This document shows, piece after piece, positions 22,264 through 33,690 of a stretch of 64,000 nt of DNA. The DNA lies in the NCBI RefSeq assembly GCF_031143425.1, contig NC_090437.1, positions 842,035,978 through 842,099,977 of the forward strand, in the 5' to 3' direction. Numbering within the stretch: the stretch's first letter is position 1; each line of letters begins with the position of its first letter. Under the pieces are notes generated by a model that worked only from the letters and a program-made list of their open reading frames with translations, was not told the DNA's origin and ran no database searches. Made by a program: the position numbers and the translations under genes. The stretch comes from Pleurodeles waltl (Eukaryota; Chordata; Amphibia; Caudata; Salamandridae).

Positions 22264-24351
22264 TGTTAGAAATAGGGTCTCTAATTGGCAGTCGGTTTAC
22301 ACCCTGTCCAGGTAGGGACCCTCACTGTAGTCAGGATAAGGGAGATACCCCGTTCATATAACTCCTGTTCACCCCCTTGGGAGCTTGGCACGAGCAGTCA
22401 GGCTTATCACAGAAGCAATGTGTAAAGCATTTGCACATAACACACAGTAATACAGTGAAAACACTACAAAAGGACACCACAGTATTTTTAGAAACATAGC
22501 CAATATTTATCTGTGTAAAACAAGACCAATATGAGAAAAATCCAACATACAATATTAAAGATATGAATTTTGCAAGAATTAACTTAAAAATACAGTTCCT
22601 TGAAGTCAATACCTCTGTCTGGGGCTATCATGGCGATGTGAACAACAAATTCAACCGTTCATGCTGGCCACGGTGTTGTGGGCCAGCTACGGGGACGGGA
22701 AGACCCGCAAACAGTACCTTGGGAATGCAGGGCGTTGTGATCCTCGCGATGAGGTCCGGAATGCGATGTCTCTGTCGTCGATGCAGGAGTCATCAGGCCC
22801 TTGAAGTCACACACATTGCACATTGAACTCCAGGCTGATGACGAAGTCAGGAGCGTTGGTGTTGATGGCATCCAGGCTGTGGTGCGAAGAGGGACTATGC
22901 AACGTGCAGTGTCCACAGGTCACTGTGCAGGCAGCGGCTCGGTGACGGTATCCTGTGGCGTCGGTGAGACCAGAACTGCTGTGTGAAGCGGGGCGGTGCA
23001 ACATGTGGTGCCTCCAGGTTGCATTGCAGGCAGCAGCATCATCGTTGCTGAAGCACTGTTGTCAGGAGGCCCAAGGCGGCAGTACGATGCAGGGCAGGCT
23101 CTGTGCGGCACCCATGAGTCACGGTGCAGACAGGGGCGTCTATTGATGAGGCTGGAGTCAATGGCGCTAGCGTTGGTAGACCGGGGCTGCGGTGCTCTGT
23201 GTACCTTGCAAGCATTGTTCTCAGGCCACGGTGCAGGCTGCGGTGTCGGAGTCAGTGTGGAGCGGCGTCATTAGTGATGCCAAGGCTGTGGTGTGAGCAA
23301 GGTGTTGCGGAGTTATGGTGTTTGAAGTAGGCAAACTTCAAAGGAAAGTCTCTGTTGTTCACAAGATCCTACCTTGCCCAGGCCTGACTCCAGGCACACT
23401 CCAGGGGGCTGTAAACTGCATTGTGTGAGGTCAGGAACAGCCTTTTCAGGTGCAGGTGTCTGCTCCTCCCTCCCCACTCTAGCACAGGAGACCTATCAGG
23501 GTATGCAGGCTACACTTCAGCTCCCTTTGTGTCACTGTCTATAGGGAATTCACAAACAGCCCAACTGTCAGTCTGACCTAGGCGTGGGTTCCACAGGCAG
23601 GCAGAGGCACAAAATGGTTAAGCAAGACAATGCACACTTCTGACATTTTCGAACAGACAGTTTAAAAACCAACTTTACCAAAAGATGTATTTTTAAATTG
23701 AGAGTCCAGAGACCCCAAACTCCATATTTCTATCTGCTCCCAATGAGAAACTGCACTTAAAAGATATTTAAAGGCAGTCCCCATGTTAACATATGGGAGA
23801 GATAGGCCTTACAATAGTGAACACCAAATTTGACAGTATTACACTAACAGGACATGTGAAACACACCAGTACATGTCCTACCTTTTAAATACACTGCACC
23901 CTGCCCATGGGCTTGGGCCTACGTTAAGTACATGAAGTAAAATGGAATGTTTGGGCCTGGCAAGTAGGTACACTTGCCAGGTCGAATTGGCAGGGCCAGA
24001 CTGCACACACAGACACTGCAGTGGCCGGTAAGAGACATGTTTACGGGGCTACTCATGTGGGTGGCACAATCAGTGCTGCAGACCCACTAGTAGCATTTGA
24101 TTTACAGGCCCTGGGAACACAAAGTACACTTTACTAGGGACATACTAGTAAACCAAATATGCCAATCATGAATAAACCAATCACCAGTACAATTTACACA
24201 GGGATCAGCACTTGCATTTTAGCACTGATCTGCAGTGGTAAATTGGGCAGATACAATAAATCAGCAGAAACAAAGTCCAGCATACCATCAAAAACAGAAG
24301 GTCAGAAGGTAAAAAGACAGGGGAAACACACCAAATGATACAGGTCTAACA
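22264..24351 (-). mobile_element. Solo LTR, TGTTAGA...TCTAACA family, 2088 bp (copy B, inverted)
   Basis: Plus-strand ends are TGTTAGA at 22264 and TCTAACA at 24351, both termini being inverted repeats of each other. Read on the minus strand it aligns with copy A (7279-9243) at both ends, including the block near 24060-24110 ('actagtagcatttgatttacaggccct' region) and the block near 22270-22420. Flanks GAGAA (22259-22263) and GAAAA (24352-24356) differ at one base, so they may be a decayed 5-bp target duplication. The middle differs strongly from copy A. Confidence 0.82.
22900..23290 (-). repeat. Degenerate GC-rich minisatellite inside solo LTR copy B
   Basis: A motif close to GTGCAGGCAGCGG recurs near 22927, 23031, 23118 and 23228, spaced about 87-110 bp, within CpG-containing sequence. 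Copy A does not show this array in the corresponding place. Open frames of 60-92 codons across it are repeat-driven and not genes. Confidence 0.5.
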
Positions 24352-25953
24352 GAAAATAAAATGGCTTCCACACAAGGACGTTGCCAAAACTGGCCTGTAG
24401 CTTTTTACTCAGATCCATGAATTGGGGGCCTTCCTCAGTGATGAGGATTTTAGGATGACAGTCCAGCTAAGATGGTAATGTTTGCACATGCAGTATTCCT
24501 GGCTTCAAATGTTTTCACAACCAGGAGTGTTCTTAGGAGGTATTGGTGAGATGCCAGGTACATAATGTGCACTAACAAGTGATTGGAATATTTTCCCCAC
24601 CCAGTACTGTCTACTTTAATCCCATAGGCCCATCTCCTCTTTTGCACTTCCACTTTGTGTTACTGTAGAAGTCCCATATCTAAAATGGCTTACGTCTTGT
24701 TCCATCTGATAGAACTCCCTTATCCATTCCACTATTTAAATAAGGTAATCTCCTGTTTGACAGGCTCAACATATGGTTCTCCCTCATGCAGGGGTTAGAC
24801 CCAAAGGTCTATGGGGACAATAGAGTGCATTACAATTATCCTGCCAGTCACTTGTGGTATCTCCAATTCACAAAAAGTAGTGTGAAAGAAGGTCTTTGTG
24901 TTCTGCCACTGTTCTTGACCCCCTTCCAGATGGATACTCTCTGTTACATGGTAAACTGTTGACAGCACCTCTGCCTTTTTGGGCACAAAGGCCAAACTAT
25001 TGTCCTCTTTGAGAAAGAATGGTAACTCTCAACCAGGAATGTGTATTGAGTACTGAATTGGGGTTGAGTGACAAACTATTTGTGAAGAAGTTTTGGCTCG
25101 GTAGTAAAAGTTTCTTTTCTACTAAAGTATTCAAAAATGTATTATCACAATTAAATTAGATCTTTGAAGCTATCTTTGAAGCACTCTATCGTTTTTCTAG
25201 CATTTTCCGCAGTAGATGTGTGAAATAAAAATTGTAATCACACCTGGGCCTATTCCTGGAAAGTCTAGCTTTATCTACATGGTGAAAACAGTTTTGGGCA
25301 TTCATTCACTGTCAGGACACACTTTTCCAATTATGTACTTTGCTACTTTACATATATTAAGTACCCATCCCATGAGTTTACTGAGCACACGTTAGGAGTG
25401 ACTTATTAATGAAAATATCTATTTCCACATTCCAAAGAAACATTTCCTTTCCATATGTCACTAAGGTAGTTTTAAAACGCAGCCCAGCCAGAGCACAATA
25501 GTAATGCTGGCAGCCATATATATTTGTCAAATAAGTGGGTGGTGTGAATAAACACTGCAGCCCTTGTATGACATTTAACTTCCATGTCACTGGTGTAATT
25601 TCTGTGCCAATTAATTATTGCCTTCCTGGAGTGTTAAATTCTCCAGTTGGCAGAAACCAGTTTTTTTAATACAATTTTAGGAGCAGAGTACGTGCAATTT
25701 GGCACTAGTTGCAGAATTTGAGTTTACAAAGTCCTGGCAGTAAAAACAGTGTTCTGGCCGCAAGGTGACTTTGCTGCAGAGGTAATTTCAAAGGTCAAAA
25801 TGTTTTGACTTTGAACCTGAGATGAACCCATGAACACTTGTGCTCTCTCTCGAAATAGAGCAGAAACATTTGAAAGAGAACCATGATTGAATGTTAAATC
25901 AGTTACTGATAATTGCAGGATGCACCGAGTACATTTCTCTCTCTGTTGGAGAC
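24352..25953. other. Non-coding stretch
   Basis: No gene, tandem array or element ends were recognised. Open frames reach 90 codons on the minus strand without any motif. Confidence 0.5.
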
Positions 25954-25956
25954 TTA

Positions 25957-26551
25957 GGGGCTTATTATGAGTTCGGAGGTTGAACCGCCCGGACACGAAT
26001 ACGGCAGTGGGGATGTGGCCGTCAAGCCTCCGGTCTCACCACTGTCGGATTACGATGTTTCCACTGGCGGAAACAGCGCAGCGGCATTGGCCTCAACTCC
26101 CTCGGGGAGCCAATGCCATCGTACAAAGCACCCTCAGAATGTACACTGTCTTTCATAGCAGACAGTGCGCATTCCAAGGGTGCTGACAGGGTGGCCTGTG
26201 CACTGACAATGATATTGTCGTGGACAGTGCAGGGGCCCTCCTGTAGCCCCAACTCTGCCTTTCCGCCAGCCTTTTCATGGTGGGGACCCCTCCATGAAAA
26301 GGCTGGAGGAAAGTCTTGATCAGCACAACGGTGCCAAACTCGGCACAGCCGTTGCTGACCACAAGTTTCACCGCCGCCAACCTGTGAGATCCCTACTGCC
26401 AGAATACTAATCTGGCAGTCAGACCGTCACTGCAAATTTGGCATTCTTAGGACTGCCAAACACATAATCAGGCCCTTAACCCATAATCTGGCGATCAGAC
26501 CGCCACCGCGAGTTTGGCGTTCTTAGGACTGCCAAACACATAATCAGGCCC
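25957..26551. mobile_element. PIF/Harbinger-like MITE with TTA target duplication (595 bp)
   Basis: The left end reads GGGGCTTATTATGAGTT and the right end, inward, GGGCCTGATTATGTGTT: 13 of 17 positions agree. TTA flanks both ends (25954-25956 and 26552-26554), the classic TWA target of this superfamily. No transposase is encoded. The inside holds hairpins: 26127-26151 with 26160-26184, and 26266-26280 with 26292-26306 (15-bp perfect arms), plus palindromic stretches around 26080-26115. The ends resemble those of the 8-kb element at 45872. Confidence 0.82.
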
Positions 26552-26554
26552 TTA
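26412..26554. repeat. Doubled right end of the MITE (76-bp unit)
   Basis: The terminal segment starting CTGGC at 26412 is repeated from 26488, 76 bp later, with changes such as CAGTCAG to CGATCAG. Both copies end in CATAATCAGGCCCTTA, so the element has two tandem right termini. Either could be recognised as an end. Confidence 0.8.
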
Positions 26555-29500
26555 GCTCTTACTCTCTGGACAGTCTGCCATATTGTGCAGAGCCGTAACC
26601 TTTCTGCTGTTCTTGTTTACTATATTGTACAGACTAACTGGTTAGGCCTTGGCTAAACTGAGCCATATCGGAGCTCACCGCAAGTCTTGTCTTCTTCTGT
26701 ATCATCTTTGTGTGTGTGTGTGTCTGTCTGACCCACTGTAGGTTGCAAAGGTCATTTTTATTCAGATCCTTCACTATGGATATACCAATACCTTGTAAGG
26801 TATACTTGATGGATGGTATCTAATCCAATACAACTGAGATAAAAAAAAAGTTTTTATTTTCCCCCTGGTTACATTTGTGTAACCAATCAAAGGATATGTA
26901 GAGACCTTTTGTTTAGGTTTACTGATAGTCACAAAAGTGTGCAGTAACAGCCAGCCATGTCTCACTAGATAACTGGATTATACCTAGTGCAGAACTTTTT
27001 CGGTGTAGCAGCCATTAAGATGTGACCCTGATACTTAAGATGTGATAGAAGCAAAACATTGCAAGATATCAATGAATCACAAGTGCCAATTGCAAAGACA
27101 CAGAGCCTCTACTAGTACAATGTAGTAAGTAAAAGCAGATCAATAATCACAATTCAAAAATTACAGTGAGTACCACAAACAACAAACAGTGCTGGCTGGC
27201 TAGCACATGTACAGTGTCTGAAAAGAGAACATTCCGTATGAAACACACATCAAATTTCATGAAAAATGGACTGCAACTGAACAAACATCACAGAGGAAAA
27301 GGGCACATCAAAACAGATATTGCCATCTGATCTCCATTGAAAGTTAGTAGCATTGCCTGGGCCTGTCCGGTGGTCATAACAGATTGATACTCAGAACAAT
27401 ATCCCCTGCAGAGCCAGCTGCTAGAGACATTGTGCAACACTTCAAAACTGCAGCAAACCCTACATCCTCTGCCTATGCGTACAGCTGTCTTTAGAAATCT
27501 AGACATTCCTGCCATTGTGTGTCTTACCTTAACCAATAACCATTTCTTTTTAGTTAAAAGGACCCAGAAAATACACACATTACCTCAAAGGGTAGGTGTA
27601 AAACCTTTAGTGTATCTGCCACTGCCAAAGTTAAAACTTAGCAAGGCACATAAACCGGAGGAAATCCTCGGATCTTTGTCAGTCATCTGAAGGCATCAAT
27701 TTACTTGTCCTAACCTAGCTTGTTTAGGAATACAGACCATAATAGGTCTTGGGAGTCCATGCATGACAGCTTATAAGGCAGTGCCTGGTCTGCAAGAAGA
27801 GATGCATTTTCAAATCCAGCAATTCTCTTTGGGAACCTGTGCTGTCATGAGGTCAAGATGATGTGTATCAACATATCTGAAACACTGTTCACTGACACAT
27901 CTCTAGGCTTGTATACGGGTGTTTCCTTACAGCAATTTGCTTGTCCCTCATTCAACTTCCAAAATTCTCTGTGTATTTTTAGTAAATAGTGTAGCGGACA
28001 TTAATAAAACCAAATGTGCAATGGTGAACCTGTAATGTCATAGCGTACTCAGATAACACACAACACTTGTTAAGGGATCCAGCAACGTTGAACTAGTACA
28101 TGGTAATTGTCATGAGCTGCTAAAACAAACTTCAAAGAAACAGCACTAATCTATGGATCCTCCCGCAGAGATACCTAAAAGAGGAAGTAGTAATATCTAC
28201 ACAGAATAACCACACCAATACTGAAAAGGAAGGTAAGAAACAGTAAAGTAAAGTGATTGCACCCTGGATTTCACGGGGGAAAGAGACAGGGAAGCATGTT
28301 TTCTACTGTTGTAAAGCTAGCAGTTGTTGACTAAGAAAATACATATGATTGTTCAACAAAGCTTGGGAAGAAAACACTATGGGCCTTACGTAGAGTTTAA
28401 TTGACTGGATACTCCACCACAAATGTGGTTGAGGTATAATATTTAAAACAGTAATTATAATCACGTTATGACTTGTATTTGTAGGTGAGTTAGCCACTTA
28501 TATAAGTCTTGAACAATGTCTACTGTCCCACATTATTCACAGAACGTCTCTACAGAAATATCCACATTTTAAAGAACTGCACAGTATATGACCTTTGTTA
28601 ACAGTACTGCATGACTACTCAATCATGTCAGTTTGTTTACAGAAATGTATAGGTAACTTATTTATTGAGAAGAAAAGCTTTACTTTTTCCCTTAATATTT
28701 TAGAACAATCTGCTGATTTAGTGGAACCTGTCTGAAACATATCTCTGAAACTCTTGCTATATGCGTGAGTATCTGCATTGTTTCTCTCAAGTGTTGTTTG
28801 GATTAAAAACCTATCTGGTAGTTATAATGTGCACTATTTAACTTTTATTAAAATGAATAAAACTTGTTTTCAGGCTAACGCTATTATTATTTAGTACATG
28901 CACACACGTTCAGGTAATTTATGCTTTACATTATTCTGCACCATTTAGTGCATCCTTTCATATCTGAAATTATAAAGTAATTTAAACAGTAGGAGCCTGA
29001 ATGATGTCATCTGAGATTTCATCACTGATGTTATTGAACATGTCATGAGTGATGTAATATGTGAGTTCCTAAGCATTTGATGGCAGGACACAAGTTATAG
29101 CTAATTTGCTAATCTTTAACTGGCAAATATGAGTGTTTTTTTCAAGATTAAAACGTTACTTTATGACTGACTACGACATCTCTTTAACCTTTGCTTTTTT
29201 CAGTGCATTTCTAGGAGTTTTATTTTCAATGCAAGTTAGTGTCTTTTTCCAATACCTAACTATAAGGTCACTTTTACCTTTAATTTTTTCAATGACGTTT
29301 TGGCATTTGTTTCTACCATACTTAACTATACTGTAATGGCATTTCCACCATTGGTTTGTAATGAGTTCAAGGGTTTTGTTTAACATACAGATTTTACTAG
29401 CATAGTTAAGAATAATGTCACTCTGATGTGTGTTTTCTTCCAAAGAATGTTTATTAGTATCTTGTAAAATTCACAGCTTAGTGGCAGATATTAATTTTAT

Positions 29501-31690
29501 TCTTAATTGACCTACCATAGATACCACAGTACTCCTGCTGGACTCATAGAACCAATGGAAGGGCCTGATGGGGGGTTCCCGTATGGGGTTTGCTTGGCAG
29601 TGTGGTTCCCGCTGGATTTCTCAAGACTCGTAAAAATGTTAAAACTTTTTGATATAAAAGATTGGTTTTAATTTAACTTTGAGCCTAGAACTTTTCTCAT
29701 AAGCACTCATTTTATGAAGTTTCTGCTTTTTTGGGTGTAGCTTTACTGTGGTACACAAATATCGTACCTCTGTACCTGTGACAGAAAGATAAGACATCTG
29801 ATTAGTTGAAATCACTGTCTCCATTCCCAGGAAGTTGTCAACCTTTCATCCTCATTTGGAATAAGCACTTGGGTGTGCAAACACCTAACAATAGATTTGC
29901 ACTTTAGTATTTTCAATTTCATGCTACATCAAACTATAAATTTACAAGAACATTCTGCTAAATGCTAAGAGAATGTACCTATATGTCTGGAGAGAGTGGG
30001 CTGTTCACGAGGGGCTGTGCACACAGCAGACACCATGCGCAGCAGGGGCATCCTTGTGTTTGGTTGGTGTCCATGGGAGATTTTCTATCTGCAAATGGTT
30101 TGTTACATAGTAAAGACGTGTGAAGTAGGGGTTTGACCTACTACGGGTGCTTCTGTGTCTGGAGGGATTGAGCTCTCTATGAGGGGTTGTACACACAGTG
30201 TGTCATTGGTTGCCTAACAGAGGTTGACTGCCCTTGCATTGTTTAGTACAAGGTAAAGGCTTCTTTAGTGTTTGAGCAGTCCTGCAGGGTTACCACAGGA
30301 TCCAGGACAGACCCGTGTATGAGTTTGTGGTAGTCGTGCTGGATCAGATAGGATCCTTGCTGGGTTCCTCAGGAGTATCATGGAAACCCACTGGGCAATT
30401 TTTATAAAAATTATTTTTGGGGGGGCTGAGGGGTCGATCTATGACCTCCCTTTAATTGTAAGGGATTCAGGGCACCATTACCCTGCCCCCTTTTATCATA
30501 ATTTTGTTTACTTTCAGAAGGCCTACGTGGTAAAGGTGCTGCATTGTAAAGAATTTATACCCTCCATCATGTGTAATCATGTCTGAACTGTGTATTATAC
30601 CAGGTAATTTGTAAGGGCGGAATGGGTATTTAAACTAATGGATGATATATAATATCTACCTATACAGGTCTTTTCACTTTATTCTTATTTTCATATTATA
30701 TTTACATATACATATACAAAGCATTCATAAGCATCTCTTTTTTGTTCTGCGAAAAATAAGTTTCAACTAGTAAAGTGCTTTGACTGGCTGTAATGTTTTT
30801 GTGCTATAATATGTACCATGTTAATACTATTGTGTACTATTTCTTATCTAAAATTCTCATTGTTATTACTTTTGAATTTCCATTCCACTTAAACCAGAAG
30901 GTATGGAACAACGATGATTGTCAGCGCTTGTGTAAATGTTAAGCAGTGTTTAACTTGAGCCAGTGATTTCCAGTGCTCGGGTACCAGCACTTAATTGTCA
31001 ATACTTGCACTTATGACAGTCTGCCACATAGTGGCGCTGTTTGTCAAAGTTAGAGATGAGCACAACAATTGTTGTTTATGAATTCACTATACATTAAACA
31101 AATACCTAATAGCTGCTGTCCAAGCCATTTTTATAGTAGTAGTGTGAGTTTAGTAGATGGGTTGATATTGTCACTGGAAACACTGGCACTGGCAGTGGGT
31201 GGCGCAAGCAGCAGTGGCCTCTTGACGAGGGCCCTGGCACTTGTTATTTTACAAATTAACCACTGATTTTAGATTATTATGAGCCATTGAAACGCTGCCC
31301 ACCAATATAACGACTACCTTAAAACTAGGGTGAGATGGTAGTTAAGCTGATCCTTTGTAAAATTATTTGTCCTTCCAGTCTATAATAGGGTCATAAGCAA
31401 GCAAGTTTTAGAAGAGCTCATTTGTTAAAAAAGTGCTCTCAACTTTCTCATTTAAAAACACACAAACAGAGAATGTCTCCTACCAAATGGATTTGGAATG
31501 AGGAGGTATGCCAAATTTTAAAGTAAGAGAGATACATTTGGTTGTACCTCCTGGGGTTTCACAACAGGGAAAGTAATCAAAATAGTTGTGTCCCATGCTT
31601 ATGTGTGGCTTTGCAGCACAGCTGTTGATAGACCTTATGTAATCAACAGGAAACAGAGCTTCAGGAGTACTATAGAGAGAGTGAATATGC
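26555..31690. other. Long AT-rich non-coding stretch
   Basis: No gene is supported in these 5.1 kb. Open frames are short and overlapping. A GGGCC start near 28380 ('gggccttacgtagagttta') looks like the end of another short inverted-repeat element, but I could not find its partner end. A short CT/TG microsatellite sits at about 26710. Confidence 0.5.
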
Positions 31691-31693
31691 ATG

Positions 31694-32840
31694 TGCCCAA
31701 ATGCTGATTGTCGCGAGTACAGATTTTGACTGGACCGAAGTTGTATGCCTCTGCTGAAAGAGTGCTGCTGTTGGTAGTTTTTACTTTGTGAAATAGTTTA
31801 TAGTCAGCACAGCAGACCTCCGTTGGTTAGCGACAAACCATTGATCAAGACTAGAGACCTGATCCTTTTATAAGAAAAGTTACGTCAAAGGAAGTAGGCC
31901 TGAAGTATACAGTATTAAAAGCATAGGTAAAAGCCACTAATCCTTTATGGGTGGAGTATCATTACACCGTGTTAAAGCTTGTAGATGGGTATTTTTCTGT
32001 AGAGGGAATCTTGCAGATTCATATAGTAGTCAAGGGTTTTTGTGTTGGTTACCCTCTGTGACATTGCCTAGGGGTAAATGATTTGCTCTTCTCATTTTAT
32101 TTTATTTATTTCATTTTAGTAACAGTTACATATTGTTTTGCTAAATGTAATTTTATACATATATCTAATTTCACAACTACTGGGAGGAGAACTTTGGCTC
32201 TGCCAAAATGTTGATTGTCCTCAGTATAGATTTTGATTGGGCAGATGTTGTGTGCTTCCATTGAAAAAGACTACAAGTTTTGTATGTTTTGCCTTGTTAA
32301 CATAACTGAGTTTGTTAATGTGATGAGCCATTGATCAGTGCTATAGGCCTGATCTGTATATTATGAAAAGTTACAACGAAGACAGTATGCCTAATTTATT
32401 TATTTATTGTGAAAATCATATATAAAAGCCAGTAGCCCTTTAAGGGTGGAATGTTGTCACACCGTGTTAAAGCATGTAGACAGGTATCTTTGTTACAGGG
32501 GATCTGACAGAGTACAAGGGTTTTGGTGTTGGTTACTCCCAGTGACCAACCCTAAGAGTAGAAGAATTGCAGTTTGAGAATCCTCATCATACCATTTTAG
32601 GGAGGGTTCTACTTTGTTTTATTAACTGTAATTTTGTACAGATTTATAATTTTATGAATGTATACCGATAGTCGCTTTGTGGAAAAGCCTATGCACAAAT
32701 TGGTTTGAGATGATTATGGTGACAAGCCAGTATTAAAGGCTATAGTTTTGATTGGTTCATTAGAAAACGTTTGTGAGAGGCCTGGATTATGTTTTGTGAA
32801 AATAATATGTTAAAGCCAAGAGGCCTTTAACCATTTTGCT
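31694..32840 (+). repeat. Tandem repeat of about 495-505 bp, two units and a truncated third
   Basis: The block ACACCGTGTTAAAG occurs at 31964 and 32459 (495 bp apart). 'tgattgtc' with a following 'agtaNagattttga' occurs near 31704 and 32212. Other shared blocks are 'ccattgatca', 'gcctgatc', 'aaagccanta' and 'ttggtgttggtta'. A third unit from about 32650 retains 'tatagttttgattgg', 'ttaaagccaagaggcctttaa' and stops at about 32840. Units differ by substitutions and indels, so the array is old. No coding content. Confidence 0.7.
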
Positions 32841-33690
32841 ACTAGGATCACCCCCGGTGCTAAGCCTCTGTTTGGCTATTTGGGATAGTTCGCATTTAGG
32901 CCGCCATAACGTTTTGTCCACATAAGCTATCCATGCCAAATTTGTTTCCTTTTTTCCCAACATCCTGGGGATTCGAAAGATATCTAGGGTTTGAGTAAGA
33001 GTCCAAGAAATTAGCCAAAATATAGCTACGTTTTGGGTTTTGGGGGGAAAAAGTGCTGCAGAAGAAAGTGCATGTTTCTTCCTGCAAATGGCATCAACAA
33101 AAGGTTTGCATTGCTAAAATCACCATCTTCCCAGCTATCAGAAACAGGCAGTCTTGATTCAGAAACCACATTTTTTACAGAGTTTTGGCATTTTATGGGG
33201 AGATAGCCAATTTCTATTTTTGTGCTTTTAACCCCCTTCTAGTTTGTTGTGGAAACGGGTAGGAAACCCATAGTGGATCCCAGAAAGCTAAAAAGAAAGA
33301 AATAACCCACCTCCTAATTAGGTTCCAATGCTGGAATCCCTACAATGATACTTTAGGAGTCAAGCATATACTTTTACATACAAGAAAAATATTGAACATG
33401 ATTATTTTGATTTGTATCATTGCAAATTATTATTCAACATCATTGTATATCTCTATCACAAGAAGAAGGGCCTCCATTTCTACTTTCTATCAAAATCATG
33501 CATACCTACATACTCTACTCATTCTCACCAGTTAAAACAAATGTAAAAGTATAAATGGCCTGAAGGAATTACTTCCATGCACCTCCCCTGATAAGAAAAA
33601 CAGTAACACAAATTATAAAATTTACTCCACATAGGTAATTTTCAAACTTGATTCAAAAACATTGTATATTCATCATATATTTTATTAATC
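32841..33690. other. Non-coding stretch, probably old interspersed repeat
   Basis: The sequence is continuous with the truncated repeat unit and then becomes a different unit with no visible ends. No gene or motif was found. Confidence 0.4.

Noticed and set aside
22829..22850. CTGATGACGAAG as a hammerhead core
   Set aside because: The GAAA box is missing, and the sequence lies in the LTR's GC-rich centre.
31694..32840. CRISPR-like array
   Set aside because: Units are about 495 bp, diverged throughout, with no short repeat-spacer pattern, and the genome is clearly eukaryotic.
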